From assembly GCA_021464415.1 (NCBI GenBank), contig CM038468.1, positions 41,776,969 to 41,840,968 of the forward strand: DNA of 64,000 nucleotides. The letters run 5' to 3'. Every line of letters begins with the position of its first letter. The stretch's first letter is position 1. A program made the position numbers and the translations under genes. Positions 47,677 to 58,960 of this stretch are shown piece after piece. This DNA is from Lonicera japonica (lineage: Eukaryota > Streptophyta > Magnoliopsida > Dipsacales > Caprifoliaceae). Below the pieces are notes generated by a model. It saw only the letters and a list, made by a program, of their open reading frames with translations. It was not told where the DNA came from and made no database searches.

Positions 47677-50600
47677 ATGGATCGTCCCGAAATCTCTCGA
47701 CCTATTTCCATCACTCTCAATGGACCCAACTACATCCACTGGGCCCAGGCCATGACTAGTTTCCTACAAGCTCGAAGGGTGTGGCGTCTTATCACTGGAG
47801 AGGTTACTAAACCATGTCAAAAGGAAGATGAGTCAGATGAAAAATTTTCCGTCAGGCAAGATGACTGGATCGCTAACAATGGTGATATCATTACATGGTG
47901 CCGCAATTCTTCTATTTCCTCCATTAATCAACAGTTTGGGCGCTTTACCACTGGGAAAGAAGTTTGGGATTTTCTCAAATCTCGATACACTACTAAAGAT
48001 CTTGCACACCAATACCAACTTTTGACTGCCCTCCAAGCCAAAAGACAACAACCTGATCAATCCATTGATGATTTCATATCTGAGATGCAAGCTATATGGG
48101 ATCAATTAGCTCTTTCTGAACCCGTCTGGTCGTGTACCACTGATGTTGAGAAGTTTGTAACTTATAGGGATCAACAACATGTGATGACACTACTCATGGC
48201 CTTGCATGACCGTTTTGAGCCTGTTCGAGCATCTCTTCTCCATCGTCATCCATTGCCAACTCTTGATGACGCTGTCACGGCCCTTCATTTTGAAGAAACC
48301 AGACTTGGGGTAAATTCCAAGAACTCTAGTGGAGTACTTGCTGTCACTCAGTCAAAATCTGGACAATCATCAAAGGAATGTACATACTGTCATGAGACTA
48401 CCCATACGCTGCTCTACTGTCCCAAACGGGTTTGTAAGTACTGTCATAAGCGAGGTCCAAAACATTTCGGTTCTGATTGTTACAAGAATCCTGCCAGAAA
48501 TAATAATATCAGATCTGACACTGCTGCTGCCGCCACTCAACCACCACCTACTCCAGCATCACTTGTCACCAATAATGATCTTGCTGAAATGCTAAAACAG
48601 GTTTTATCTGGTCCATCTAATGCAATGTCTGTAACTTCAGGTAATTCTTGGTATTTTGATTCTGGCTGTTGTAACCACATGACATCTGATTCCACAATAT
48701 TTCTTTCAAAACATTCTACCCCACACACATCTCCCATTAAAACAGCTGATGGATCCCAATTACCTGTTAACTATATTGGACCAATATCCACATCCAACCT
48801 ATCCCTTGCATCTACATTTCACATTCCTAAGTTGACTATAAATCTTATATCTGTTGGTCAACTCTGTGATCTTGGTCTAAATGTTGTATTTTCTTCTTCT
48901 GGTTGCCATGTACAGGATCCAAGGACGAAGCAAATCATTGGGATAGGCCGTAAAATTGGTCGGATGTTCGAGCTCATTCACCTCCATACACCATCTGAAC
49001 TCACATCTACTTTGTCCACTGCTCCAGCTCTCTCCAGCTCTCCTTTCGAATTGTGGCATTCTCGGTTAAGTCATATCTCCAAAGATAGGCTTAAATCTCT
49101 TATTTCTACTGGTAAATTAGGAACTGTCCAATCAGAAAGTATATCTTGTCTATCGTGTCAACTTGGAAAACAACCTGCGTTATCCTTTAATAAAAGTGAT
49201 TCTCTTTCCTCTGCACCATTTGATCTTATTCACTCTGATGTGTGGGGACCCTCTCCTCATAGCACCATGGGGGGGTCAAAATATTTTGTTGTTTTCATTG
49301 ATGATCACACTCGATTTACTTGGATATATCTTATGAAAAATCGTTCCGAATTACCACAGATATATTACAATTTTGCCAAAATGATTCAAACCCAATTTTC
49401 TAAACCAATCAAAATATTTCGTGCTGATAATGCCATGGAATATAAAGAATCCAACTTTCTAAATTTTTTGCGTCAGCAAGGAACTATTTCTCAATATTCT
49501 TGTCCTGGCACTTCTCAACAAAATGGACGAGCTGAACGCAAACATCGTCACATTTTAGATACAGTTCGAACCCTTCTCATATCTAGTGGATGTCCTGAAA
49601 GTTTTTGGGGCGAAGCAGCTCTTACTTCGGTCTATACCATTAATCGTCATCCTATTCCATCTTTTCAAAATCAATCGCCTTATGAAAGGTTGTATGGTCA
49701 TTCACCAAATTATAACCTTTTAAAAGTTTTTGGTTGCGTTTGCTTTGTCCTCCTTCAGCCTCATGAACATTCCAAACTGGAACCTCGTTCTCGCCTTTGT
49801 TGCTTCCTCGGGTATGGGATAGAACATAAGGGTTATCGGTGTTGGGATCCAATCTCGAAACGACTTCGCATTTCACGTCATGTCATTTTTTGGGAACACA
49901 AAATGTTTTCATCAATCTCTAAATTTCATATCACCACCGAAACCTCTCTCCCGTTCTTCACTAGCTCTACTGCCGACTTATACCCATCCGTCTCCTCTAC
50001 ACCGTCGCCGGTTATTAACGAAATTCATGAACCACCTGCTGACACTCCGCCCACAGAGTTGAACCCATCTATCACTACCACTGATCCATCTAATGACTCG
50101 TCTCCTGTACCAACAACGGACTATTCTGATGATGCTGGTTCGTCCAACGATTCTGAGCATCAAACACCTCAACCTCGTCAGTCTAATCGGGTAATACAGT
50201 TACCTCATCATCTTCGTGACTATCACTGTTATTCTACCATATTTTCACATCATGAACCCACATCTTATAAAGAGGCTAGTTCTAATCCTATGTGGCAGCA
50301 AGCTATGTCTGAAGAATTACAGGCTTTAGATAAAGCCCAAACTTGGGAATTGGTCACTCTTCCACCGGGAAAGATAGCAGTCGGATGCAAATGGGTTTAT
50401 AAAATCAAAACAAAATCAGATGGATCTATTGATCGATACAAAGCTCGACTTGTAGCTAAAGGTTTTAATCAAGAATATGGTATCGATTATGAAGAAACAT
50501 TTGCTCCCGTTGCTCGTTTAACCACTGTCAGAAGCCTTCTCGCAGTTGCTGCTGTTCGTAAATGGCAACTTTCTCAGATGGATGTAAAGAATGCCTTTTT

Positions 50601-51783
50601 AAATGGTGATCTTTCTGAAGAAGTCTACATGAAACCACCTCCAGGGGTTCCACATTCTATCTCTCAAGTTTGCAAGCTTCGTCGAGCTTTATATGGCCTT
50701 AAGCAAGCTCCTCGTGCCTGGTTTGAAAAGTTCAGCTCTACCATTCGAGAACTAGGTTTTATTTCTAGTTCATATGACTATGGCCTTTTTATTCGAAAAA
50801 GGGAGACTGGTATCACACTTCTTATTCTCTACGTAGATGACATGATTATCACTGGGGATGATGTTACTGGTATCTCTGATCTCAAACAATCTCTCAGTCA
50901 ACATTTTGAGATGAAAGATCTTGGCCGTCTGAATTACTTCTTGGGGCTTGAAGTTCTCTCTGATTCTGCTGGTTATTACCTCTCTCAGGCCAAATATGCT
51001 TCTGATATTCTTGCCCGGGCTGGTCTCACTGATTGTAAAACCGTTGCTACTCCACAAGAAGCAGGTCTTCGTCTCACTCCTCTTGATGGTACTCTTCTTG
51101 ATGATGCAACTCTATATCGTCAGATCGTTGGCAGCTTAGTCTATCTCACTGTTACTCGTCCAGATATTGCATATGCTGTTCATATTGTCAGTCAATTTAT
51201 GTCAGCTCCGCGATCTACCCACTATGCTGCAGTTCTTCGCATTCTTAGATATATTAAAGGGACTTTATTCCATGGCCTACATTTTTCATCCACATCATCT
51301 CTTGAGATTCGCGCATACTCTGATTCAGACTGGGCTGGTGACCCTACTGATAGACGTTCCACTACAGGATACTGCATTTTCTTGGGGGATTCACTTATAT
51401 CTTGGCGCAGCAAGAAACAGTCACTTGTCTCTCGCTCGAGTACTGAGGCAGAATATCGTGCTCTTGCAGACACTACTCAGGAACTCATTTGGCTACGCTG
51501 GCTCCTTTCAGACATGGGAGTTTCTCATCGTCTTCCAACTGTCATTGGGTGTGATAATCGGAGTGCTATTCAAATTGCCCACAATGATGTCTTTCACGAA
51601 CGAACAAAACATATCGAGATTGACTGTCATTTTGTTCGTCAGCATGTGTCCAGCAATTCTATCCGCCTTATTTCCATCTCATCCATAGATCAACCCGCGG
51701 ACATATTCACTAAAGTTCATCCCACAGGTCGCTTTCAGAATTTGCTTTCCAAACTCAAGCTGGCCTTCCATTTGCCACCTTGA
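47677..51783 (+). CDS. Copia Gag-Pol polyprotein
   Basis: 1368 aa in one frame, normal for plant copia elements. Residues 1-230 are the Gag (UBN2/DUF4219-like, NGPNYIHWAQAM near the start). Zinc knuckle 235-248 is a canonical CX2CX4HX4C; a second motif from Cys253 is an unusual CX2CX6HX4C. The aspartic protease motif is WYFDSGCCNHM with Asp328. GAG-pre-integrase begins near LWHSRLSH (His461). The integrase triad is Asp521, Asp584 and Glu620, the last two spaced by the canonical 35 residues. RT starts near Trp890 (WELVTLPPG) with the catalytic YVDD at 1052-1055. RNase H has Asp1218 region (SDSDWAGD), Glu1257 (STEAEYRAL) and Asp1293 (CDNRSA), then KHIEIDCHFVR and ADIFTK. Every expected catalytic residue is present and there is no stop or frameshift. 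ATG 47677 is the first in frame after the stop at 47620. Confidence 0.97.
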   Translation: MDRPEISRPISITLNGPNYIHWAQAMTSFLQARRVWRLITGEVTKPCQKEDESDEKFSVRQDDWIANNGDIITWCRNSSISSINQQFGRFTTGKEVWDFLKSRYTTKDLAHQYQLLTALQAKRQQPDQSIDDFISEMQAIWDQLALSEPVWSCTTDVEKFVTYRDQQHVMTLLMALHDRFEPVRASLLHRHPLPTLDDAVTALHFEETRLGVNSKNSSGVLAVTQSKSGQSSKECTYCHETTHTLLYCPKRVCKYCHKRGPKHFGSDCYKNPARNNNIRSDTAAAATQPPPTPASLVTNNDLAEMLKQVLSGPSNAMSVTSGNSWYFDSGCCNHMTSDSTIFLSKHSTPHTSPIKTADGSQLPVNYIGPISTSNLSLASTFHIPKLTINLISVGQLCDLGLNVVFSSSGCHVQDPRTKQIIGIGRKIGRMFELIHLHTPSELTSTLSTAPALSSSPFELWHSRLSHISKDRLKSLISTGKLGTVQSESISCLSCQLGKQPALSFNKSDSLSSAPFDLIHSDVWGPSPHSTMGGSKYFVVFIDDHTRFTWIYLMKNRSELPQIYYNFAKMIQTQFSKPIKIFRADNAMEYKESNFLNFLRQQGTISQYSCPGTSQQNGRAERKHRHILDTVRTLLISSGCPESFWGEAALTSVYTINRHPIPSFQNQSPYERLYGHSPNYNLLKVFGCVCFVLLQPHEHSKLEPRSRLCCFLGYGIEHKGYRCWDPISKRLRISRHVIFWEHKMFSSISKFHITTETSLPFFTSSTADLYPSVSSTPSPVINEIHEPPADTPPTELNPSITTTDPSNDSSPVPTTDYSDDAGSSNDSEHQTPQPRQSNRVIQLPHHLRDYHCYSTIFSHHEPTSYKEASSNPMWQQAMSEELQALDKAQTWELVTLPPGKIAVGCKWVYKIKTKSDGSIDRYKARLVAKGFNQEYGIDYEETFAPVARLTTVRSLLAVAAVRKWQLSQMDVKNAFLNGDLSEEVYMKPPPGVPHSISQVCKLRRALYGLKQAPRAWFEKFSSTIRELGFISSSYDYGLFIRKRETGITLLILYVDDMIITGDDVTGISDLKQSLSQHFEMKDLGRLNYFLGLEVLSDSAGYYLSQAKYASDILARAGLTDCKTVATPQEAGLRLTPLDGTLLDDATLYRQIVGSLVYLTVTRPDIAYAVHIVSQFMSAPRSTHYAAVLRILRYIKGTLFHGLHFSSTSSLEIRAYSDSDWAGDPTDRRSTTGYCIFLGDSLISWRSKKQSLVSRSSTEAEYRALADTTQELIWLRWLLSDMGVSHRLPTVIGCDNRSAIQIAHNDVFHERTKHIEIDCHFVRQHVSSNSIRLISISSIDQPADIFTKVHPTGRFQNLLSKLKLAFHLPP

Positions 51784-51796
51784 GTTTGAAGGGGGG

Positions 51797-52055
51797 TGTT
51801 AGAAATAATTATATTCTCCAACATCATTAGCATTATTCTTTGTAATTATTAAAGCTTAGCATTATTCTTCTTTCCTCTTCTTTTCCTTTATTCCCTCCTC
51901 CATGTTTCCCTCCTTGTCTCCTCCTTTCTTCCTCATTTTAAGGCTTCTTGTTTCCTTCTTTACTTGTATATATATACATGCCATTTCCCATTGTAATACA
52001 CAACATTAATAGATACAAACATTCATTTTCTCTCACTCTCTCTCTAAGTCTTTCA
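51797..52055 (+). repeat. 3' LTR of the copia element
   Basis: 259 bp, preceded by the PPT (TTTGAAGGGGGG) and followed by the AAAGC target duplication. It matches 46940-47198 base for base on visual comparison. Confidence 0.97.
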
Positions 52056-52199
52056 AAAGCAAAGAAGATGATAAGATTAATTATATTCAATAAACTATAA
52101 TTTGCGGTCATTTTAAGTTTATTAAGAAATTGAACTAATGGTTACATTCTGTTTTAAATTAGTTATTCATATTCCTTTTTTTTTCAATACAACTCGATA

Positions 52200-53075
52200 A
52201 TAAATAAATGAAGAACACAGGTACAAAACGAAAGAACTAAGATGAGAGCTAAAATTGCATCATCTATAAGATTTGGCATGTAATCGAACCAGACAGTTGA
52301 AAAGGCAAGACCCAAGTTCAATGCGCCAAAACATGAGCTACTTCATTTCCTCCTCTCCCAATCCAAGAGAAATGCACTTCTAACAAACAGTCTACAATCT
52401 TATGTGTCTCGGAAACAATATTTTCTACACTAGAAGGTTTGGCATTTCCGTCTGTAAAGCCACAATAATACTCTTGGTCTCGTTTGATTCAGGTATTAAA
52501 AAGTGGGATGGGATTATTAATATCACTTTTTTTATAATACCTTGTTTGATTCGCACAAATTTACTGGGATTACTAATACCGGTACTAACTTAATACCACT
52601 CTTTGTGCTATAATTTAATACCAGGGGGGAGGTGGTATTGTTTATCTAGGATTAAGAAAAAGGAACCATATATTTTCAAAAATGCCATTACTAGTATAAT
52701 ATTTTCAAAAATGCCACTACTCTACTACTACTACTATATTATTATTATTATTTAAAAAAAATTTTAAATTTTTTTTTAAATTTTTTTAAATTTTAATTTT
52801 TTTTTTTTTAGTCCAAAATATAATCTCGTATACAAGTTACAGAACTAAACATGGTATTAATATCAGCATGAGATATCCTATTATTAATATTGTATGAATC
52901 AAACAGGGTATTGGTATTAAATTAATACCAGGATTAATAATCCAGTACTATTAATACTGGTATTATTAATTCCACTGATCCTAATCCCTGAATCAAACGA
53001 GGCCTTGGGGTCTTCGATCTTCGACTATCACCAAAGTAAAGCCGAAACAATGAACCAAACAAAGTGCTTCTAGCG
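52200..53075 (-). pseudogene. LINE RNase H remnant split by a MITE
   Basis: On the minus strand the right part (53075 to 53005) reads LEALCLVHCFGFTLVIVED and the left part (below 52475) reads HFSWIGRGGNEVAHVLAH, both typical of the RNase H-like domain at the end of plant LINE ORF2. An in-frame stop follows and the PIF/Harbinger MITE at 52476-53004 separates the two. It is a dead fragment; the outer borders are approximate. Confidence 0.6.
52476..53004. mobile_element. PIF/Harbinger-type MITE, second copy of the 16137 family
   Basis: About 529 bp with ends GGTCTCGTTTGATTC and GGCCTCGTTTGATTC, inverted in orientation relative to 16137-16653. The same interior is recognisable (ATACCACTCTTTGTGCTATA region, TAC/TAT trinucleotide run near 52722-52752). 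The target duplication is no longer clear (CTT on the left, TTG on the right). Confidence 0.85.
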
Positions 53076-55015
53076 AATTTTTCATATTCTTATTACTATA
53101 TTTGAAATCTTAAAAGTAACATCCAAAAGTTAAGTAATTTTATTTCTTTTAAGACATAATTAATATATTATACTTTATAATAAAAAATAAATTCTAGCGT
53201 TGATCATAAATTTTGTTGAAATTAGTGCCATTAGAAAAATACTAAGAATAAGATTCAGTTGTTAGTTCAAATAGTTGAAAGGGTTGGTTGTCACATTTCA
53301 GACCAAGATTTGAATCTCCTTTCTTTCTCTTTCCGTCAAGAATCACTAGATCTATAATCGCTTATCCCCCCCCCCCCTCCCCCAAAAAAAAGAGTATGAA
53401 TAAAATAAGACCATGTTTTTAGATTATTATATATTTTGAAAATTTTACGAGCAATTAAAATATTAATTCTGCTTAATTGCTCTTGTGGTTAAGAAGGAAA
53501 GAAATCTCCCAAAAGACCAAAGTTTGAATCCCCACCCCATTCCTCCTCTTCGAAAGCGGCTCATTTTTGCTTTTTGCCTCTTTTTTTTTGTCAGACTACT
53601 GATCTATTAAAAATACACACACAAATAATGGACAAAAGTTTAAATTCGAAAACCTCCAAAAGAGTTGAAGTTTCCACCATAAAGAGAATACATTTATGTT
53701 TAACTTTTAAAAATTAAGATGTCTAAATTTTTCTTTTAGAGATAAAATGTGACAATTAATTTAAATTTTTTTAATAGAAAATTTAGACTAATTTTGGAAA
53801 AGGAAAAAAAGTGAATTTTTATTAACGTAGCAATTTACATCAGACGGAGGTGGGTCCGTCTCTCCGGGTATAAGGTGGGGGTTGCGTGGGTCTCCAAGGG
53901 GTTGGGAGTTGGGATTTGACATGATACAAGGGTAGTTATATCAATTTAGAGTTAAGTAATAATACTTATAATTTAGAGAGTTTACACCGCCCCGGGGGGG
54001 GGGGGATTGTTTAAAGATTGCGTTCAAGAAATTTTAGTATATTTATTATAATGTATATATTTTTTTAAAATATATATGTTAAAGTTGTATAAATGACTTT
54101 TTTGCTAAATTATGCCCTTTTTTGAACTAAATAGTAAATTAAGTCACTTTTTAATTTATTAGTCAAAATAGCACAATAATTAAAATAGTATTTTGAAATC
54201 ACTATATTAATGGTGAAACAGTGGTTTAGTATTACTATTTTTCTCAATTTCATAAAAAGATCAAATAATAGTGATTTATTTAAAATAGTAATTTAATCTC
54301 ATGATTTATTAATAAAAAATAATAATTTTAAATTACATTTTTACTTTTAAAATAGTGATTTTAAATCATTATTTTTAAGAAATATTATTTCAGCTAATAA
54401 TTAAAAAAACAAATTAAACAAATAAATTTATTTAAAAATTAATATAATTAAAAAAAATTAATTTAAATTCTTAAAGTAGTATTATACATCTATCCATATG
54501 TCTCAACTTATTTTCTAAGAGCAAGTAGTGTAAAAATTGTCTTGTAAATCATGTGTCACCTTACTTTCATAAAAGAATTGAATACTTAAAAAATATATTC
54601 TAATAACACTTTTTGTAAAGTCTTGTGTAAATTTTTTAAAATAACCAATAAGATTTCAACACTTATTAACTATCAATTTAAGCAATTTATTATTATTTTT
54701 TCTTAAATTTGTTTATAAATAATTCTATAATCACAATGAATCTTAATTTGTAAATATTGAGGAACATAGTTTAAATATATAATTTTTATTAAGATCCTTA
54801 TTTTATATTTGAATTTATTATATTTTTATTCAAAAAACGAAAAGAGATAAAAATGACGTGACATTATAAAATATTAGTGTATTTTAACACAAACTTATAT
54901 TTTAAAAGATTTCTAGAAATAATTTTTTTTACAAGTTATATAAATTTTACATAAAATAAAAATATAAAAAAACTATTAAAACTATTTTAATTTTTCACAA
55001 AAATTAATTTTTTTT
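53076..55015. other. Intergenic, no gene seen
   Basis: AT-rich DNA with a poly-C run near 53367 and a poly-G run near 53995-54005. The segment from about 54520 (TAAGAGCAAGTAGTGTAAAAA) resembles the start of the GAGCATC MITE class but has no identifiable partner end. No coding potential seen. Confidence 0.4.
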
Positions 55016-55697
55016 TGGGGCAATTAAAAAAAAGGGCTTATTAGAGAAAGATTTTCACACTAAGGCCAAGGAATAATTTTTTTTTAAATAAAGGGCCTAT
55101 TTTTTATTTTATTGATAATATGACATGTGTCTTTTTTTTTCATTATAAAATGACATCCCAACCCTTAAAATAAACTAAAAAATATCAATATGCATTAAAT
55201 TATGGACTGCAATATGAACTTTGCAATCTATATTTCACTGCAATATAAACTTTGCAGTCCATATTTCACTGCAATGTGAACTTTGCAATCCATATTTTTA
55301 GTGCAAAGTTCATATTGCAGTCCATATTTTACTGCAATGTGAACTTTGCAGTCCATATTTTTAGTGCAAAGTTCATATTGCAGTACATATTTCACTGTAA
55401 TATGAACTTTGCAGTTCATATTTTATTGCAATATGAACTTTGCAGTCCATATTTTTTGTGAAAATTTCATAAAAAGGGGTAATTTAGGTAATACATAACA
55501 TGTTTTTATTAATTAAATGATATTTAAATTTATTCAAATACATTCATTTAAAATATAAAACAAAATATGCCTCTTACACTAATTACCAATTAAAAATAGG
55601 CCCTTCATTCAAATTACCAATTAAAAATAGGCCCTTCATTCAAAAAAATATTATTCATTGGATTTTTGGTAAAAATCAATGTATAATAAGCCCTTCT
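55016..55697. mobile_element. Foldback-like element with palindromic tandem array (copy 1)
   Basis: Short inverted ends containing AAGGGCTTATTA (55032 and, inverted, about 55690) enclose an array at about 55203-55456. In it, GCAATATGAACTTTGCAGTCC and its reverse complement alternate about eight times, separated by ATATTT. A 31-bp piece with AATTACCAATTAAAAATAGG is duplicated at about 55580-55640. The ORFs at 55228-55461 simply translate the array. A highly similar copy starts near 63395. Confidence 0.7.
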
Positions 55698-55974
55698 ACC
55701 TAATTTCTAGTTTTTTTTTTTTTAATATTGTTATTAAACAAAAACTCCGAAAAAATAATTAGTTTCTGAATATGGCAGCGTTTTCGTTTTCTACCTTGGC
55801 CCCGTCCCTTTGAGGATAAACATTCAATTACGGATCCCGATACAAGCAAACCGCATATGCATATATAGACACAGACACGCACATACCAATTATATTACAC
55901 CTTTGCTTGTCTCATTTTCATTTTACACACACAAAAACACACAAGGTTTTAGAGAGGGAGAGAATTAGGAGTAG
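55698..55974 (+). promoter_or_regulatory. Upstream region and 5' leader of the thiolase-like locus
   Basis: The upstream DNA ends in a typical leader: a TATATA near 55860, then CACACAC- and GAGAGAG-rich sequence up to the ATG at 55975. It suggests that the thiolase copy retained its native promoter region when duplicated. Whether it is transcribed is unknown. Confidence 0.45.
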
Positions 55975-56194
55975 ATGGAGAAAGCAATCGAGAGACAGAG
56001 AGTTTTGCTACAGCACCTTCGTCCTTCTTCAACCTCTTCTTCCCTCGAGAACATAGATTCCTCTCTCTCCGTAAGTGTTGGATTCCACACCCTCTTTCTC
56101 CATGTTTGTTGTATTTATAGTTTGATTCTTCATATGTGTTACTTGTAGCTGGCACACGTACTGAATTTAACTGAGATCATATCTATATCTGCTA

Positions 56195-56519
56195 GTAGTT
56201 GCAATTTTTGAAACAACGCAAACACATGTCACGAAATAAGACGAAACTGGTACCAAAATTGACACGTAACAGGATGTTGTGTTTTGTTCGTGTCTAAATT
56301 CTGGAACGAAATTTACACGAATTTAGAGTTATGTCCTGTCAATTGTGTCCGGACATGTCAGCCAGTGTTAATTGTGTTAACCGTGTCTAAATGAGAAGAA
56401 AAAGAAATTCTACTCATGTTAGTATTTGTATTAGTATTAGGATGTAAGAATTGTAATGGTGTCGTGTTCGTGTCCTTGTATTTCATGTCGTGTCACACAA
56501 AAACACGGATTGCCATCCC
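56195..56519. repeat. Possible decayed hAT-like repeat in thiolase intron 1
   Basis: Rich in GTGTC/GACAC motifs (GTGTCGTGTTCGTGTCC near 56459) and ending TTGCCATCCCTA, whose inverse TAGGGATGGCAA looks like a hAT-type terminus. The left end is unclear and no target duplication was seen. Confidence 0.35.
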
Positions 56520-56522
56520 TAA

Positions 56523-56958
56523 TCTGTTTGGATTGAGGGAATGGGGAGGAAAGGAAAGGAAAAGAGGAGGAAGGATTATATTTCACTTGTTTGGATAGAT
56601 TTATAAGAGGGAGTGGAGAGGAAATGGAGGGAGTGGAGAGGAAATGCCAATCCCTTCTATTCTTTTATTTTGTTTCCTTCCAATATTGGGAGGATTGGGA
56701 GGGAAAGGAAAAGTTTTTAATGATATTTTTGCGTTATTCAAAATTTAACCCTAATTTGTTAATAAAATATTAAATCACATTCCTTTCCTTCCTCTTCTTT
56801 TTTCTATCCAAACAAGATTTATTTTTATTCCATTCTTTTCCATCATAAACTATCCAAACAACAATAAAATTAAATCCATTCCTTTCCATTTTATTCCATT
56901 CCTTCCCCTCCTAATTGACTATTTCCTTTCCATCCATCCCCTTCAATCCAAACGGCCG
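56523..56958. mobile_element. PIF/Harbinger-type MITE in thiolase intron 1
   Basis: 436 bp between TAA at 56520-56522 and TAA at 56959-56961, with ends TCTGTTTGGATTGA and, inverted, CGGCCGTTTGGATTGA. Purine-rich left half and pyrimidine-rich right half (GGAAAGGAAA against TTTCCATTCC) make it foldable. Confidence 0.72.
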
Positions 56959-58062
56959 TAAATTTGAAGGTTGAGATGAAAATGTTTTGTTGAGATTATT
57001 TTAAGAGCTGATATAAAGGCTCACCCAGTGCCTTAAGTCCTAAATCGAGAAATTGTGGTTGGTTTCACCATCGGAAACTTTTCTAAATCCATTTATCAAT
57101 CTGATAGTTCTATATTCTTCCAGCAAACGAAAGAACTGTAATTTATATTGGATGTATTAGATTTGATTGAAGACTACATAGCTTAGCATTTAGTGAAGAG
57201 AGAGAGTAAAGGGAGCGAAAATGGAAATATATACGACACTAGTTCTCACCCATGCCAAAAGCACTATCTTTCAGTATTATTTTGATGCTGAATTTTCAAA
57301 GACAGTATAAAGATTGCTATTTTAGCAATTACGTTAGTCCTTAAATTTGAGTTATTTACAAAATATTTTATGTGAGGCCGGTATGCATTTGGAAACGTTC
57401 TTCTTCTTTGGTTGGGATACATAAATTGTACAGATGCATCAATATGTCATTTCGATTTTATTTCTTCAGAATCTGATCTTGTTTTTTCAACTTTGAAAAC
57501 CAGGCATCTGTCTGTTTGGCAGGGATAGTTTCTGGATATCAGAGGACTTCTGTTTTTGGGGATGATGTAGTCATAGTAGCGTAAGTTTATCTATTTAAGG
57601 TTTCTCAATTGTGCTGATCTATTGTATAAAATAATCAACCAGTTGGCTTTTGTCTTATGTATTATCCCTTCTCATGTTCATTGAGCAGTGCATACCGGAC
57701 TCCACTTTTGCAAGTCAAAGAGGGGCGGTTTCAAGGACACTTATCCTGATGATTTGCTTTCTCCAGTTTTGAAGGTTTGTATTTTTTTTTTTAATGTTGT
57801 GCTAAAATTTGGAGGATGAGATTGACAAAACTTGTAATATTATATTCTGATGAGGAATGTTTTTTGGTACAGGCTCTGATAGAGAAAACAAATTTGAACC
57901 CAAGTGAGGTTGGAGACATTGTTGTGGGCACAGTGTTGGCCCCAGGCTCTCAGAGAGCAAGTGAATGCAGGATGGCTGCATTCTATGCTGGCTTCCCTGG
58001 TATATTTAATTTTGTAAATACTTTTCCATTTCTTGAATTACTAATAGTTATCTAACGAGGAT

Positions 58063-58535
58063 TAGGGCTGGGATAATAAACCGAAAAACCGAAAACCGAA
58101 CCGAAAAAACCGAAAAAAAACCGGTTCGGTTCGGTTCTTATTATTAAAGTGGACTTTTTTACCGGTTCGGTTCCTAATAGTTATTAACGGTTCGGTTCTC
58201 GGTTCCTTGGTCAATTTAATTAAAGGAACCGTTAGGAACCGTTCTAAGGGTTTTAAACCGGTTTTTTAGCAATTTTAAGGGTTTTAAAAAAACGTTTCTA
58301 ACGGTTCCCCAAGAACCGTTAGAACCGTTTTTGGGCCGGTTCCTACGATTATTAATGGTTCTAAAACGGTTCTAACGGTTCCAACGGTTCCCCGAAGAAC
58401 CGAACCGTTAGAACCGGTTCGTTTCCACTTTCGGTTCTTGAAAAAAAAAAGCTAAAAACCGAACCGTTTTTAATTTTCGGTTCTTGGTTTCGGTTCTTAT
58501 CATTTAGGACAAGAACCGAACCGGTCCCAGCCCTA
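58063..58535. mobile_element. hAT-type MITE in thiolase intron 4
   Basis: 473 bp with perfect terminal TAGGGCTGGGA / TCCCAGCCCTA and a perfect 8-bp duplication ACGAGGAT (58055-58062 and 58536-58543). The interior is packed with AACCGGTTC/GAACCGTT motifs in both orientations. The structure is well preserved, so the insertion is fairly recent. Confidence 0.93.
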
Positions 58536-58889
58536 ACGAGGATGTGTATGATAATTTTGTCGTTGACAAACAGAAACTGTGCCAATCAGAACTGTGAATA
58601 GGCAATGTTCATCGGGTCTTCAAGGCAGTAGCTGACTAGCTGTTGCAGCTAATTAAAGCTGGATTTTATGACATTGGTAAGCTGGATGTACTTTATAAAG
58701 GTGAAATGCTATTGAGCCCAAAAAATATACCAAAAGTTGTAGTGCTGATGAATTTGAACCACACATTTCTTTTTTCATAACATCCTCATTTTTCTTTAAA
58801 TTTAACAATATCTAAAAAAAAGGAATTGGTGCTGGGTTGGAGTCTAAGACCACGAATCCTATGGCTTGGGAAGGATCAGTTAATCCAAG

Positions 58890-58960
58890 GGTATTCTCTC
58901 TCTCTCCTCTCTCTCACTCTCTTCTCTCTCTCCTCTCTCTCTTCTACTACTCATCTACTG
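58890..58960. repeat. CT microsatellite in thiolase intron 6
   Basis: A long CTCTCT-type tract directly after the exon 6 donor. It may enlarge the polypyrimidine content of the intron; no other function is implied. Confidence 0.8.

Larger units (their letters stand above)
46940..52055 (+). mobile_element. Complete Ty1/copia LTR retrotransposon
   Basis: A 5.1-kb element with all structural parts: 5' LTR 46940-47198, PBS TGGTATCAGAG directly after it (47199-47209, complementary to the initiator tRNA-Met 3' end), a leader with an A tract and a 30-bp tandem array, one uninterrupted gag-pol ORF, a PPT (TTTGAAGGGGGG, 51785-51796) and 3' LTR 51797-52055. The two 259-bp LTRs look identical by eye. 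The 5-bp target duplication AAAGC (46935-46939 and 52056-52060) is perfect. The domain order protease, integrase, RT, RNase H is that of copia. The state indicates a very recent insertion. Confidence 0.97.

Noticed and set aside
49652..49876. Minus-strand ORFs within gag-pol
   Set aside because: Shadows of the long plus-strand coding frame, with no domain of their own.
55228..55461. ORFs with repeating DCKVHIAVKYGLQ-like peptides
   Set aside because: They translate the palindromic tandem array; the same happens at 63519-63830.
57816..58055. 79-aa thiolase-like ORF as a small independent gene
   Set aside because: It is exon 4 of the thiolase pseudogene read through into neighbouring introns.
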